Shown in pieces: positions 35,970-44,800 of a stretch of DNA of 64,000 nucleotides. This stretch comes from Bradyrhizobium sp. 195. GTDB lineage: Bacteria; Pseudomonadota; Alphaproteobacteria; Rhizobiales; Xanthobacteraceae. Below the pieces are notes generated by a model. That model worked only from the letters and a program-made list of their open reading frames with translations. It ran no database searches and had not been told where the DNA came from. The translations under genes and the position numbers were made by a program. The stretch's first letter is position 1. Each line of letters opens with the position of its first letter. The stretch lies in NCBI RefSeq assembly GCF_023101665.1, contig NZ_CP082163.1, positions 1 through 64,000 of the forward strand, given 5' to 3'.

Positions 35970-36266
35970 ATGAGGTCTATCGCGAGCGCACTCGTCTTCG
36001 CTCTGACGCTTTCGGCGCCGGCCGCAATTGCCCAAACCACGACGCCCGACGTCTCGACCGCGCCGAGCGCCCAGAACTCCGGCGCTGGCATCGCGGGTCA
36101 ACCCGGCAACAAAAATGGTCCTGCGGCCAAGCCCAGCGAGACGGTCGGCTCCAGCACCACCCTGAACCAACAGAATCCGACGGTCCAGCAGCAGGACACC
36201 TCCAACATCAAGGGTCTGCCGGGCAACAAGAGCGGCCCACCGTCCAAAAAGCCCGATAGCAAGTGA
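35970..36266 (+). CDS. Small exported protein, Pro/Asn/Gly-rich
   Basis: 98 residues with a clear signal peptide (MRSIASALVFALTLSAPAAIAQ) and a low-complexity mature part with two GLPGNK/GQPGNKNGP-type repeats (GIAGQPGNKNGP and IKGLPGNKSGP). AGGAG precedes the ATG at 35970. Periplasmic protein of unknown function. Confidence 0.7.
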   Translation: MRSIASALVFALTLSAPAAIAQTTTPDVSTAPSAQNSGAGIAGQPGNKNGPAAKPSETVGSSTTLNQQNPTVQQQDTSNIKGLPGNKSGPPSKKPDSK

Positions 36267-36454
36267 CGCGGGCGCCCGGGTCGGCCTAGGGGCGGCGCGT
36301 ACAATCCGGACGATCTCGTCCGATGGTTTCGATCCGCTGCCGGGCACGCAAACCGCCGCTGTGCGGTGCCGGAGGCGGCGTGCGAGGCCATCCGGATTCG
36401 TACGGAGCTGAGCGCCACTGGCCGTTTACCTTAGTAGGGTACGACCTTCCCATC

Positions 36455-36619
36455 ATGGGTGACGACTTCGATCCTAAGGACCGTGCGGAAGAGGCGGTGA
36501 AGGAAGCCGTTTTGGCGGATGGCTCCGAGCGGCAGCGCTGGCTCCAGCTCGCGCAGGCTTGGCTCGAACTCGCCCGCATCCGTTGCCACCCGAGCGGCGC
36601 GACAGCGCAGCCGAACTAA
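36455..36619 (+). CDS. Very small helical protein
   Basis: 54 residues: an acidic start (MGDDFDPKDRAEEAVKEAVL) and a second amphipathic helix (QRWLQLAQAWLELA). The longer frame upstream looks non-coding. Convergent, with a 4-nt overlap, to the next gene. Function unknown. Confidence 0.5.
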   Translation: MGDDFDPKDRAEEAVKEAVLADGSERQRWLQLAQAWLELARIRCHPSGATAQPN

Positions 36620-36885
36620 TGGGCACTTGGAAGGCACTCCGGGCAGGTGTCGCCAATCGAATCCAGGATTTCTCGGACCTCCGCGACGGCCTCTTCCGGA
36701 GATAGACCTTCGGGCGGGTACTCACGAGCGATCTCGATGGCGCGCTCGCGTGCGTGAGGGTCGGCCCGGTCCTTCGCCCAGCCGTGCTCCTCGCATTCAT
36801 GGATGGCGCCGGCCTCCTGCAGCACCGAGATCGCCCACCCTCGCAGCGTCCGGATCGCCGGTCGTCGTTCCTTCATCATCAGCAT
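36616..36885 (-). CDS. Small hypothetical protein with Cys pairs
   Basis: 89 residues from the ATG at 36885 (two more in-frame ATGs follow within four codons), preceded by AGGAG. The sequence HECEEHGWAKDRADPHARERA and the C-terminal DTCPECLP suggest a small metal-binding or regulatory protein. No family recognised. Confidence 0.6.
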   Translation of the reverse strand: MLMMKERRPAIRTLRGWAISVLQEAGAIHECEEHGWAKDRADPHARERAIEIAREYPPEGLSPEEAVAEVREILDSIGDTCPECLPSAH

Positions 36886-37127
36886 CGAGGTTGGCTCCTG
36901 CCGGGGCGAATCCTTTCGCCCACCCGCTCGTTCCGGGCGATTAGCACGGGTCAGGGATTCGCAATCGGCAGAGCTGGGCATTGTCCCCGTGTTCCCGCGG
37001 CGCTGTGAACAACCGGGGCGCAGCCGCTCCATGGGGCCGACTTTCCGCAGTTCGGATCGAGATTGCCATCCAGAACGCGGAGGGTGTATTTGCTATCCAG
37101 GGTACCTCTAAGTAGCGGGAGAGGTGC

Positions 37128-38819
37128 ATGGGTAATTGGCTTATTGTCCCCAAAGGGACCAGCTTGGCGAGGCGGACCCGAACGCGCCGCGCGGCGCAAT
37201 ACGTCAGAATGTCGAGGGAGCTCCAGCGCTACTCGATCAAGAATCAGATGACGGCCATTGCCGCCTATGCCGAGGCGCACACGCTCACGATCGTCCGCAC
37301 CTACTCCGACGAGGGCCGCAGCGGTCTCCGTATCAAAGGCCGGCCTGGTTTGATCGAACTGATCGAGGACGTACAGTCGGGGCAGGCCGACTTCGACCAC
37401 ATCCTCGTCTACGACGTCAGTCGCTGGGGCCGCTTCCAGGACGTCGACGAGAGCGCGTACTACGAATTCCTATGCAAGCGGAGCGGCGTCCAGGTCGAAT
37501 ACTGCGCCGAGCTCTTCACGAACGACGGCACATTCGTCTCGGGGATCGCGAAGAGCCTCAAGCGCGGTATGGCCGCGGAGTGGAGCCGAGAACTTTCGGT
37601 CAAGGTGCACGCGGGGCACTGCCGGGTCGCGAGCCTCGGTTACCGGGTCGGCGGTCCCGTGGGCTACGGCCTCCGGCGCTTGATGGTCGACGAGAGCGAG
37701 CATCCGAAGGGCTTCCTGGAAAAAGGGCAGTTCAAGGCTTTGCAGTCGGACCGCGTTCGGCTGCGGCACGGCTCCGCCGAGGAGGCGGCCGTGATCCGGA
37801 TCATTTTTGACCAGTTCGTCAACGGCCGGAAATCCTACAGCGACATCCGGCGCCAACTGAACGATGCCGGCATCGCCAATCACAACGGTCGGCCGTGGAC
37901 CGACGGCATGATCCCGACCATCCTCGCGAACGAGAACTACATCGGCAAGACCGTCTACAACCGTACCTCGCGACGCTTAGGGCAGAAGCTGGTCAAAAAC
38001 CCGGATCACGCCTGGGTCCGGGGCGCTGCGGCGATCGAGCCTATTGTGGAACCGGGCATCTTCGCACGCGCACAGAAGTTGCTTGCCGAGCGCCGACTTG
38101 AGATTCCGGAAGACGAGATGTTGCTGCGCCTTCGCCTTGCGCTCCGTCGGCGCGGTAAGCTCAATTCCCGCATCATCAACGAAACCCTAGGACTCAATCA
38201 CGTCTCCTCGTACGTGAAGCACTTCGGTTCGCTGCGGAAGGCCTATGCGCTGATCGGCTACGTGTCGCCGCGCGACTGCGACTGGATCGACACCCGGGAG
38301 TTTTGGGCTGCCGAACAGGCGAGGCACGCAATCGAGCTCGCGGAGGTGTTGCGAAACGACCTTGGTCTTCGGCCGGAGCTCGCTCCGGACGGGATCGGCG
38401 TCGATGTCGAAGGCAGGCGGGTAGTTTCGTTTCTCGCCGCGCGACGGCTGGCGCGACGGGGAGAGGATCACGCTGCGCAATGGAAGGCCTATCGAAGGCA
38501 GATTTCATCGGGCCTGCTTGCCGTGATGCGGTTGGATGCGGCAAATCGCGAGATCGAGGATTACATTCTACTGCCTGCCTCGTTGAGGTCGGGACGCTAC
38601 GTCTGGCTCGCATCCGGTTCCCTCCGTCGACACCGGGGCGAGATTTACGGGGAAAAGGAGACATTGTTCTCTGCAATCAAGGCAACGCTGGCAAGAACCA
38701 ACCGTGGCGCCCAAACCAGCTCAGCACAGTCGAAAAAACGATCGAAATCAGGCCAGCCCAAAGCCAAGGGCTTCGGCGGGCGGCGCTCAGCGTGCGGAGG
38801 TACAAAATCGCACCGATGA
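37128..38819 (+). CDS. Large serine recombinase
   Basis: Site-specific recombinase of the resolvase/invertase superfamily (563 residues). Catalytic domain about 22-165: AAQYVRMSRE with nucleophile S29, then TYSDEGRSGLRIKGRPGL and DHILVYDVSRWGRFQD with the catalytic arginines. The Recombinase (Pfam-type) domain follows at about 185-310 (GGPVGYGLRRLMVD, IRRQLNDAGIANHNGRPWT, ENYIGKTVYNR). The C-terminal third is unassigned. GGGAGAGG precedes the ATG. It may have moved the adjacent cargo region; no attachment site could be defined. Confidence 0.92.
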   Translation: MGNWLIVPKGTSLARRTRTRRAAQYVRMSRELQRYSIKNQMTAIAAYAEAHTLTIVRTYSDEGRSGLRIKGRPGLIELIEDVQSGQADFDHILVYDVSRWGRFQDVDESAYYEFLCKRSGVQVEYCAELFTNDGTFVSGIAKSLKRGMAAEWSRELSVKVHAGHCRVASLGYRVGGPVGYGLRRLMVDESEHPKGFLEKGQFKALQSDRVRLRHGSAEEAAVIRIIFDQFVNGRKSYSDIRRQLNDAGIANHNGRPWTDGMIPTILANENYIGKTVYNRTSRRLGQKLVKNPDHAWVRGAAAIEPIVEPGIFARAQKLLAERRLEIPEDEMLLRLRLALRRRGKLNSRIINETLGLNHVSSYVKHFGSLRKAYALIGYVSPRDCDWIDTREFWAAEQARHAIELAEVLRNDLGLRPELAPDGIGVDVEGRRVVSFLAARRLARRGEDHAAQWKAYRRQISSGLLAVMRLDAANREIEDYILLPASLRSGRYVWLASGSLRRHRGEIYGEKETLFSAIKATLARTNRGAQTSSAQSKKRSKSGQPKAKGFGGRRSACGGTKSHR

Positions 38820-38901
38820 GAGTGCCGTAGTTCCTTCGGAAGTCCCCATTCAGTTTCGCGATCTTGGACAATTCCGAGGAGGTGTCTACGTCGTTTGCCA
38901 T
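38677..38901 (-). CDS. Small membrane protein, convergent with the recombinase
   Basis: 74 residues with one clear helix (LWAGLISIVFSTVLSWF) near the C-terminus. AAGGAG lies 8-9 nt before the ATG at 38901. The final 143 nt overlap the 3' end of the recombinase gene on the other strand. The good ribosome site and composition favour a real gene, though the overlap is large. Confidence 0.5.
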   Translation of the reverse strand: MANDVDTSSELSKIAKLNGDFRRNYGTLIGAILYLRTLSAARRSPWLWAGLISIVFSTVLSWFGRHGWFLPALP

Positions 38902-39510
38902 CTGGCTGGCTCCTTCATCTCGCTAGGACCAGCGCCTTATGAACCACTGTTTTGCCCGACGGAGCGAGCGGCATTTCTCTTTATCAGAATATGCTTGCCC
39001 ACCAGAATTTTTCGCTAACTGGCAGGACGGGCGGGAAACTGGGCGTCGCCCTGCGGGCCGGGCTGTTGGCTGCGCTGAAGCCCCGCAAGCGGGTCTTCCC
39101 CCTTTTGCGGGCTGCCATCCCTGACGCAAACGGCCCGACCAACAACACCTGCTGATCCGATCGAAAGCAGCTTCACACGAGTTCGGACCGGGATTTATCC
39201 ATGCGTGCGCGCGACGCCGATGACCCTGTATGCATTGAATGGGACAATTCGCAAAGCAGCCTGAGCTTCGTTATCCGGGCGACCAAATATGTGCGTTTTG
39301 GCAGTTCACGCTTCCGGTGAAGGACCAAGCCCGCTCTCGAATGGGCTTTCCTTCGTTCGGGTGCGGCCTTCCACGATCAACCCGCAAGGGGTTCGCTACG
39401 CAAGCGTGCGACCTCTTCGGCTTCGCCTTTCGAGGTGACCGCAGCCGTCCCCCGAACACATCGGCGCCTGTCGAGCGGGGATGGTCCCCGCCGCAAGACG
39501 GGAGCCTTCA
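38902..39510. promoter_or_regulatory. Long leader region with several GC hairpins
   Basis: About 600 bp without a gene. It contains repeated short inverted repeats, for example CCCGCAAGCGGG near 39085 and CCCGCAAGGGG near 39390, and a perfect hairpin GCGGGG-ATGGT-CCCCGC at 39475-39491. The last lies 20 nt before the start codon of the small gene at 39511. Similar leaders precede ardC and the DUF736 gene. Confidence 0.5.
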
Positions 39511-39675
39511 ATGTCGCACAATCTCACGGTCGCTCAGAACCACGCCTTCGATCTGGCCCGCACGCTCATGGTGCCGGTCATTCTTTTCCAGGCTGACAAC
39601 GAGTTCGGCGTGATGGTCTCCAGCGAGTACGACGGTGATCAGGACGCCATTGTTCACGAATACGACCCCTGGTGA
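39511..39675 (+). CDS. Small plasmid protein, unknown function
   Basis: 54 residues from the ATG at 39511, with GGGAG 6-10 nt upstream. Reads NHAFDLARTLMVPVILFQADNEF and SSEYDGDQDAIVHEYDPW, a compact acidic protein. First gene of the plus-strand maintenance block. No family recognised. Confidence 0.6.
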   Translation: MSHNLTVAQNHAFDLARTLMVPVILFQADNEFGVMVSSEYDGDQDAIVHEYDPW

Positions 39676-39889
39676 CCGGCTCATTGAGCCGGGTGACCGG
39701 CTGCCGCTGGCGCCATGCCGACTGCAAGGGAGGCTTCGCCGCGCCCAATGACGCGGCGACGACGGTTGGTAGGCGCGCCCTTGCATTCGGCAGGCTTCGC
39801 GGCCGGTCGGGGATGCTCCGCAAGTTGGGAGCAAGAGAGGTCAACAGAAGAAAGGGGCGGACCCGCCTGTGCGAGTCCGGTGCTGACAA

Positions 39890-40789
39890 ATGGACAAGAA
39901 ACAAATCGAAGAGCTTCGCCAGAAGGTTGGGTGCGCGGCCCTGCTGGAGAAAGACGGCTGGAAGGTCGACGTCAAGGAAAGCACCCGACGCGCGATCAAG
40001 TATCGGCGTGACAGCAACATCATCATCGTTATCCACGAAGGCCGCGGCTGGTTCGATCCGTTGTCGCCGGCGAAGGGGGACGTGTTTTCGCTCGCCGAAC
40101 ATCTTGGTGCCGATGGTTTCGTCGAAGCATGTGACCGTGTTGCGGATATGGTTGGTTTCCGTCCCAGCGCACCAGCGTGGCAGCGGCCGGCAAGGCCGAA
40201 GGCATCGAGATCCATTGCTGAGCGCTGGCAACATCGCTTCAAGCCGCGCCCGGGCTCGCCAGCCTGGCGCTATCTCACGGACGAGCGCGGGGTGCCGGCC
40301 GAGATCGTGAAGCAGGTGATCGCCTTCGATCGGTTGCGAGAAGGCCCCCGAGGCAGCATATGGGCCGCTCATAGCGATTCTGCCGAAGCAATCACGGGGT
40401 GGGAGGAGCGTGGACCGCAATGGCGCGGCTTCGCCACTGAGGGCGCGAAAGAACTTTTTCGCTGCGGGGCGCGCGGGTTCAACCGGATCTGCATTACAGA
40501 GGCGGCAATCGATGCCATGAGCCTTGCGGCGATCGAGGTCCGACGCTCCGATACGCTTTATGTCAGCACTGGAGGCGGCTGGTCCCCGGCGACAGATCAT
40601 GCCATCCGCAATCTGGCTAAGCGCGCCAACGTCTGCCTGGTGGCAGCGACCGACAACAATCGGCAGGGTGACGTGTATGCCGATCGCGTTCGTGCCATTG
40701 CCGGAGAAGCGAGTGCGGAATATGCGCGATTACGACCGCGCACCGATGATTGGAATGAGGATCTGAAGGCCCTGACGGCGCCCCCTTGA
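39890..40789 (+). CDS. DUF3991 and TOPRIM domain protein (primase-like)
   Basis: 299 residues. The N-terminal part (about 15-85) has the DUF3991 zinc-less primase-associated pattern (RRDSNIIIVIHEGRGWFDPL, KGDVFSLAEHLG). The second half holds a TOPRIM fold: FNRICITEAAIDAMSLAAIE with the catalytic Glu, and later CLVAATDNNRQGDVYAD with the acidic metal site. Such proteins are common on conjugative plasmids and are thought to act in DNA processing after entry. A GC-rich imperfect hairpin (39858-39879) lies just before the start. Confidence 0.85.
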   Translation: MDKKQIEELRQKVGCAALLEKDGWKVDVKESTRRAIKYRRDSNIIIVIHEGRGWFDPLSPAKGDVFSLAEHLGADGFVEACDRVADMVGFRPSAPAWQRPARPKASRSIAERWQHRFKPRPGSPAWRYLTDERGVPAEIVKQVIAFDRLREGPRGSIWAAHSDSAEAITGWEERGPQWRGFATEGAKELFRCGARGFNRICITEAAIDAMSLAAIEVRRSDTLYVSTGGGWSPATDHAIRNLAKRANVCLVAATDNNRQGDVYADRVRAIAGEASAEYARLRPRTDDWNEDLKALTAPP

Positions 40790-41106
40790 TGGGGCTCGCG
40801 AATGGCCTGGCTAGGCAGCCGTGGTGGCGCAGCGGCAAGGCCGTCGCATGATTGCGGTGCCTTATGCTGTCTGTGGGCGGCAGGATAAGGAGATCGAACA
40901 ATGAGAGAGGAAAAATGAAATGGGAATGAGGCGCTGCCGCATGCCCGGCCAGCGCGTCAAGGGTAAAGCTTCGCCCGCGTTCCGCGGCCCTTGACCCGCC
41001 GGACCTTCGATGCGGCCGGCGAGGAGGTGTGATGAAGGACGGAAGTGATGAAGAGATCAGGAGGATCTCTCGCGCTTCAGTCCGGCCAGGCCAACAGGAG
41101 CCGCCG
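40790..41106. other. Intergenic leader before the DUF1419 gene
   Basis: About 315 bp with no supported gene. A GTG/ATG pair at 41029/41032, preceded by GAGGAGGT, is in frame with the DUF1419 gene and could be an alternative start. An imperfect inverted repeat (GTCAAGGG ... CCCTTGAC) spans about 40958-40996. Confidence 0.45.
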
Positions 41107-41712
41107 ATGCACACCTCTCCTATCTTTCGCAAAGTCTTCGAAGGCGTCGCGACGCGCCACGAGATGCACCGCATGTTCAATCGCCATCGCGGCAATCCGG
41201 CCATGGCGGAAAGCGATGCCCAGCATCTTTTTGCCGGCGAATGGTTCGAGATCGCTGAGTCCGAGCATGATTACATGTTCGACATCCTGCCGCCGCTATG
41301 GATGCGTGCGGACATGTTCGCGATGCGCGAATTTATGACGGCAAGTGTGACAAGCGTTTTCCTGTCACTGTCGATTGATGGCCAGATGCGCTGGTTCCAT
41401 GGTTACTGCGACCTGTCGGACAGAACGTCGCCGGAGCGGATGAAGACCGCGATCATCGAGCGCGAGTCTCGTCCTGTCCGCGCGATGACGCGCCAAGAGC
41501 GGCTCGAGCACATCTGGTCGAGCACGCATGACGACTACCGCGGCTACGCCGGCGAGCGCTGGCCGGCCGCCGTGCGCGGCCGCCGCACCGTGCTCGTCTA
41601 CGCCGGCCAGCACGGCACCGCGCTGAAGCTGCTGGACGATCTCACCGAAGCGGAGATCGCAGCGAAACTGCCGGTGCAGCTCCGCCACCTGCCAGAAGCG
41701 GTCGCGGCCTAG
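41107..41712 (+). CDS. DUF1419 domain protein
   Basis: 201 residues from the ATG at 41107 (AGGAG 7 nt upstream). An upstream in-frame GTG/ATG with a stronger GAGGAGGT would add 25-26 residues that do not look like the family. The body fits DUF1419: IFRKVFEGVATRHEMHRMFNRH, HLFAGEWFEIAESEHDYMF, DILPPLWMRADMFAMREF. DUF1419 proteins are plasmid and ICE proteins of unknown function. Confidence 0.8.
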   Translation: MHTSPIFRKVFEGVATRHEMHRMFNRHRGNPAMAESDAQHLFAGEWFEIAESEHDYMFDILPPLWMRADMFAMREFMTASVTSVFLSLSIDGQMRWFHGYCDLSDRTSPERMKTAIIERESRPVRAMTRQERLEHIWSSTHDDYRGYAGERWPAAVRGRRTVLVYAGQHGTALKLLDDLTEAEIAAKLPVQLRHLPEAVAA

Positions 41713-41743
41713 TCGGATAGCCCGCCCTCCTCGACCTGCGAAC

Positions 41744-41764
41744 AGCCCGGCCCAGTGCCGGGCT
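41744..41764 (+). terminator. Hairpin, possible terminator after the DUF1419 gene
   Basis: AGCCCGGC-CCAGT-GCCGGGCT, 8-bp perfect arms, 32 nt after the stop. The T-run is weak (TTC), so termination may be partial. Confidence 0.5.
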
Positions 41765-41881
41765 TCGCAATTCGGCACTCAGCCTCCCGCCGGCTCTCCC
41801 GTAAATCTCGCAAGACCGTGCCGTCCGCCGCTGCTCGCGGCGGCGGCGCGGTCGCGCGCGCCCAGCAGAAGGACATTTTCA

Positions 41882-44800
41882 ATGGCGCAGGACGACCCTT
41901 TCACGATCGACCTCTTCGGCAACACCGCCCTCTCCTCTAGCCTCGGCCTCGGCGTCACCGCCTTCGCCGCCGACGTGGACGGCGACCACGACGACAGCGC
42001 ACCACCGCCAGAGCCGGCCCCTGCGAGGCCGGCTCTCAAACCCGCCCGGCTGTGTGCGCCGAGCGCCCGCACGCGCGGCGCCAACTTCCGTCTCGCCTGC
42101 GACCGCGGCCTGGCAAAGGGCTGGAAGCAGCGCGCCCGCGACAGCGTCGCGTCCATTCGGCTCGCCGCGCAGATCGAGGCGGAGCAGCGGCCCGCCTCGC
42201 AGGACGAGCAGCGGCAGTTGATCCGCTTCACCGGCTTCGGTGCTTCCGAGCTCGCCAACGGCGTTTTCCGCAAGCCCGGCGAATCCGACTTCGCGCAGGG
42301 CTGGGGGGAGATCGGCGCCGACCTTGAGGACGCGGTCGATGACGCCGGCTATGCCTCGCTCGCGCGGTGCACCCAATACGCCCACTTCACGCCCGAGTTC
42401 ATCGTCCGCGCGATCTGGTCGGGCCTGCAGCGCCTCGGCTGGCGCGGCGGCCGCGTGCTCGAGCCCGGCATCGGGACGGGGCTGTTTCCGGCGCTGATGC
42501 CGGACGAACTACGCGAGACCTCCCACGTCACGGGCGTCGAGCTCGACCCCGTCACCGCGCGCATCGCCCGGCTGCTGCAGCCGCGAGCGCGGATCGTCAC
42601 AGCCGATTTCGCGCGCGCCGAGCTGCCGGCGAGTTTTGACCTCGCCGTCGGCAACCCGCCCTTCTCCGACCGGACCGTGCGCTCGGATCGCGGGTACAGG
42701 TCGATGGGCCTTCGGTTGCACGACTATTTCATCGCCAGGGCAATCGACCTCCTGAAGCCCGGCGCCCTCGCCGCCTTCGTCACGAGTTCGGACACGATGG
42801 ACAAGGCGGACGCCTCGGCGCGTCAGCACATCGCGAAGTCGGCGGACCTGGTCGCAGCCATTCGCCTGTCCCAGGGCAGCTTCCGCGCCAGCGCCGGCAC
42901 CGACGTCGTCGTCGACATCCTGTTCTTCCGCAAGCGCAAGGTCGGCGACGCCGAAGGCGACCTGTCATGGCTCGATCTCGACGAGGTTCGGCTGGCGGCG
43001 GAAGACGAGAGCGCGATCCGCGTGAACCGATGGTTCGCGCAGCGCCCGGATTTCGTGCTCGGCACTCACGCGCTCGCGTCCGGTCCTTTCGGCGAGACCT
43101 ACACCTGCCTTCCACGCGAGGACGGGGATCTTGAAGCGACGCTCAAAGCCGCGATCGGCCTCCTCCCGGAAGCCGTCTACGACGGCGAGCCGGAGGTGAT
43201 CGATCCGGACCTGGAAGAGGCCGGCGATCCGTCTGACGCGGATTGGCCTGCCGATCGCCACGTGCGCGAGGGCAGCTACTTCTTCGACAAGGCCCACGGC
43301 TTGATGCAGGTCCTAGACGGCGAGCCGGTCGCAGTGAAAGCGCGCAAGGGCCGCGGTGCCGACGGCATTCCGGAAAAGCACGTGCGCATCATCCGGAGGC
43401 TGATCCCGGTCCGCGACGCCGTGCGAGAGGTGTTGAAGGCGCAGGAGCTCGACCGGGCGTGGAAGGACGCCCAGGTCAGGCTGCGCATCGCCTGGTCGAA
43501 CTTCGTCCGGGACTTCGGCCCGATCAACTTCACGACCGTCTCCATGACGGAGGACGAAGAGACCGGCGAGGTGCGCGAGGTACACCGCCGGCCGAACATC
43601 CAGCCCTTCCTCGACGATCCCGACTGTTGGCTGGTCGCCTCCATCGAGGATTATGACCTCGAGACCAACACCGCGAAACCAGGGCCGATCTTCACCGAGC
43701 GGGTGATCGCGCCGCCCGCGGCCCCGGAAATCACCAGCGCGGCAGACGCGCTCGCCGTTGTGCTCAATGAGCGCGGGCGCGTCGACATCGACCACATCGC
43801 CGAGCTGCTGCACCGGAACCACGACGACGTCGTCGCCGAACTCGGGAGTGCCGTCTTTCGCGACCCCGCTGACGGCTCGTGGCAGACGGCCGACGCCTAT
43901 CTGTCGGGACACGTGCGGGACAAGCTGAAGATTGCGGGGGCCGCAGCCGCGCTCGATCCCTCCTACCAGCGCAACGTGACGGCCCTGCAGCGCGTGCAGC
44001 CCGCCGACCTCAAGCCCTCCGACATCACCGCGCGCTTGGGCGCCCCGTGGATTCCAGCCGCCGACGTCGTCGCCTTCGTCAAGGCGACAATGGATGCCGA
44101 GATCAGGATCCACCACATGCCGGAGCTCGCGTCGTGGACTGTGGAGGCACGTCAGCTCGGGTGGACAGCCGCCGGCACGTCGGAATGGGGCACCGACCGC
44201 CGGCACGCCGGCGAGCTTCTCGCCGACGCGCTGAACAGCCGCGTGCCGCAGATTTTCGATACGGTCAAGGACGGCGACAGCGAGCGCCGCGTCCTCAATG
44301 TCGTCGACACCGAGGCGGCCAAGACGAAGCTGCAAAAGATCAAGGACGCTTTCCAGCGCTGGATCTGGTCTGATCCCGATCGTACCGACCGCTTGGCGCG
44401 GGTCTATAACGATCGCTTCAACAACATCGCGCCACGAGCCTTCGACGGCGCGCACTTAAAGCTTCCGGGTGCCTCAGGCGCCTTTGTGCTTTATGGGCAC
44501 CAGAAGCGCGGCATTTGGCGCATCGTCTCGGCCGGCTCGACCTACCTGGCGCACGCCGTCGGGGCCGGGAAGACCATGACGATGGCTGCCGCCATCATGG
44601 AGCAGCGCCGGCTCGGCCTGATCGCCAAGGCGATGCTGGTCGTGCCCGGCCACTGCCTGGCGCAGGCCGCGCGCGAGTTCCTTGCGCTCTATCCGAACGC
44701 CCGCATCCTCGTCGCCGACGAGACCAATTTTACCAAGGACAAGCGCTACCGCTTCTTGTCGCGCGCGGCGACCGCGACCTGGGACGCGATCATTATCACG

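Noticed and set aside
38902..39510. Possible oriT in the hairpin-rich region
   Set aside because: No match to nick-site sequences I know and no relaxase gene adjacent. In this type of plasmid oriT is more likely near the relaxase beyond the left edge.
40815..40865. tRNA-like stretch (GGCGCAGCGGCAAGGCC)
   Set aside because: A D-arm-like piece only; no acceptor stem, anticodon arm or T-loop GTTCRA could be found.
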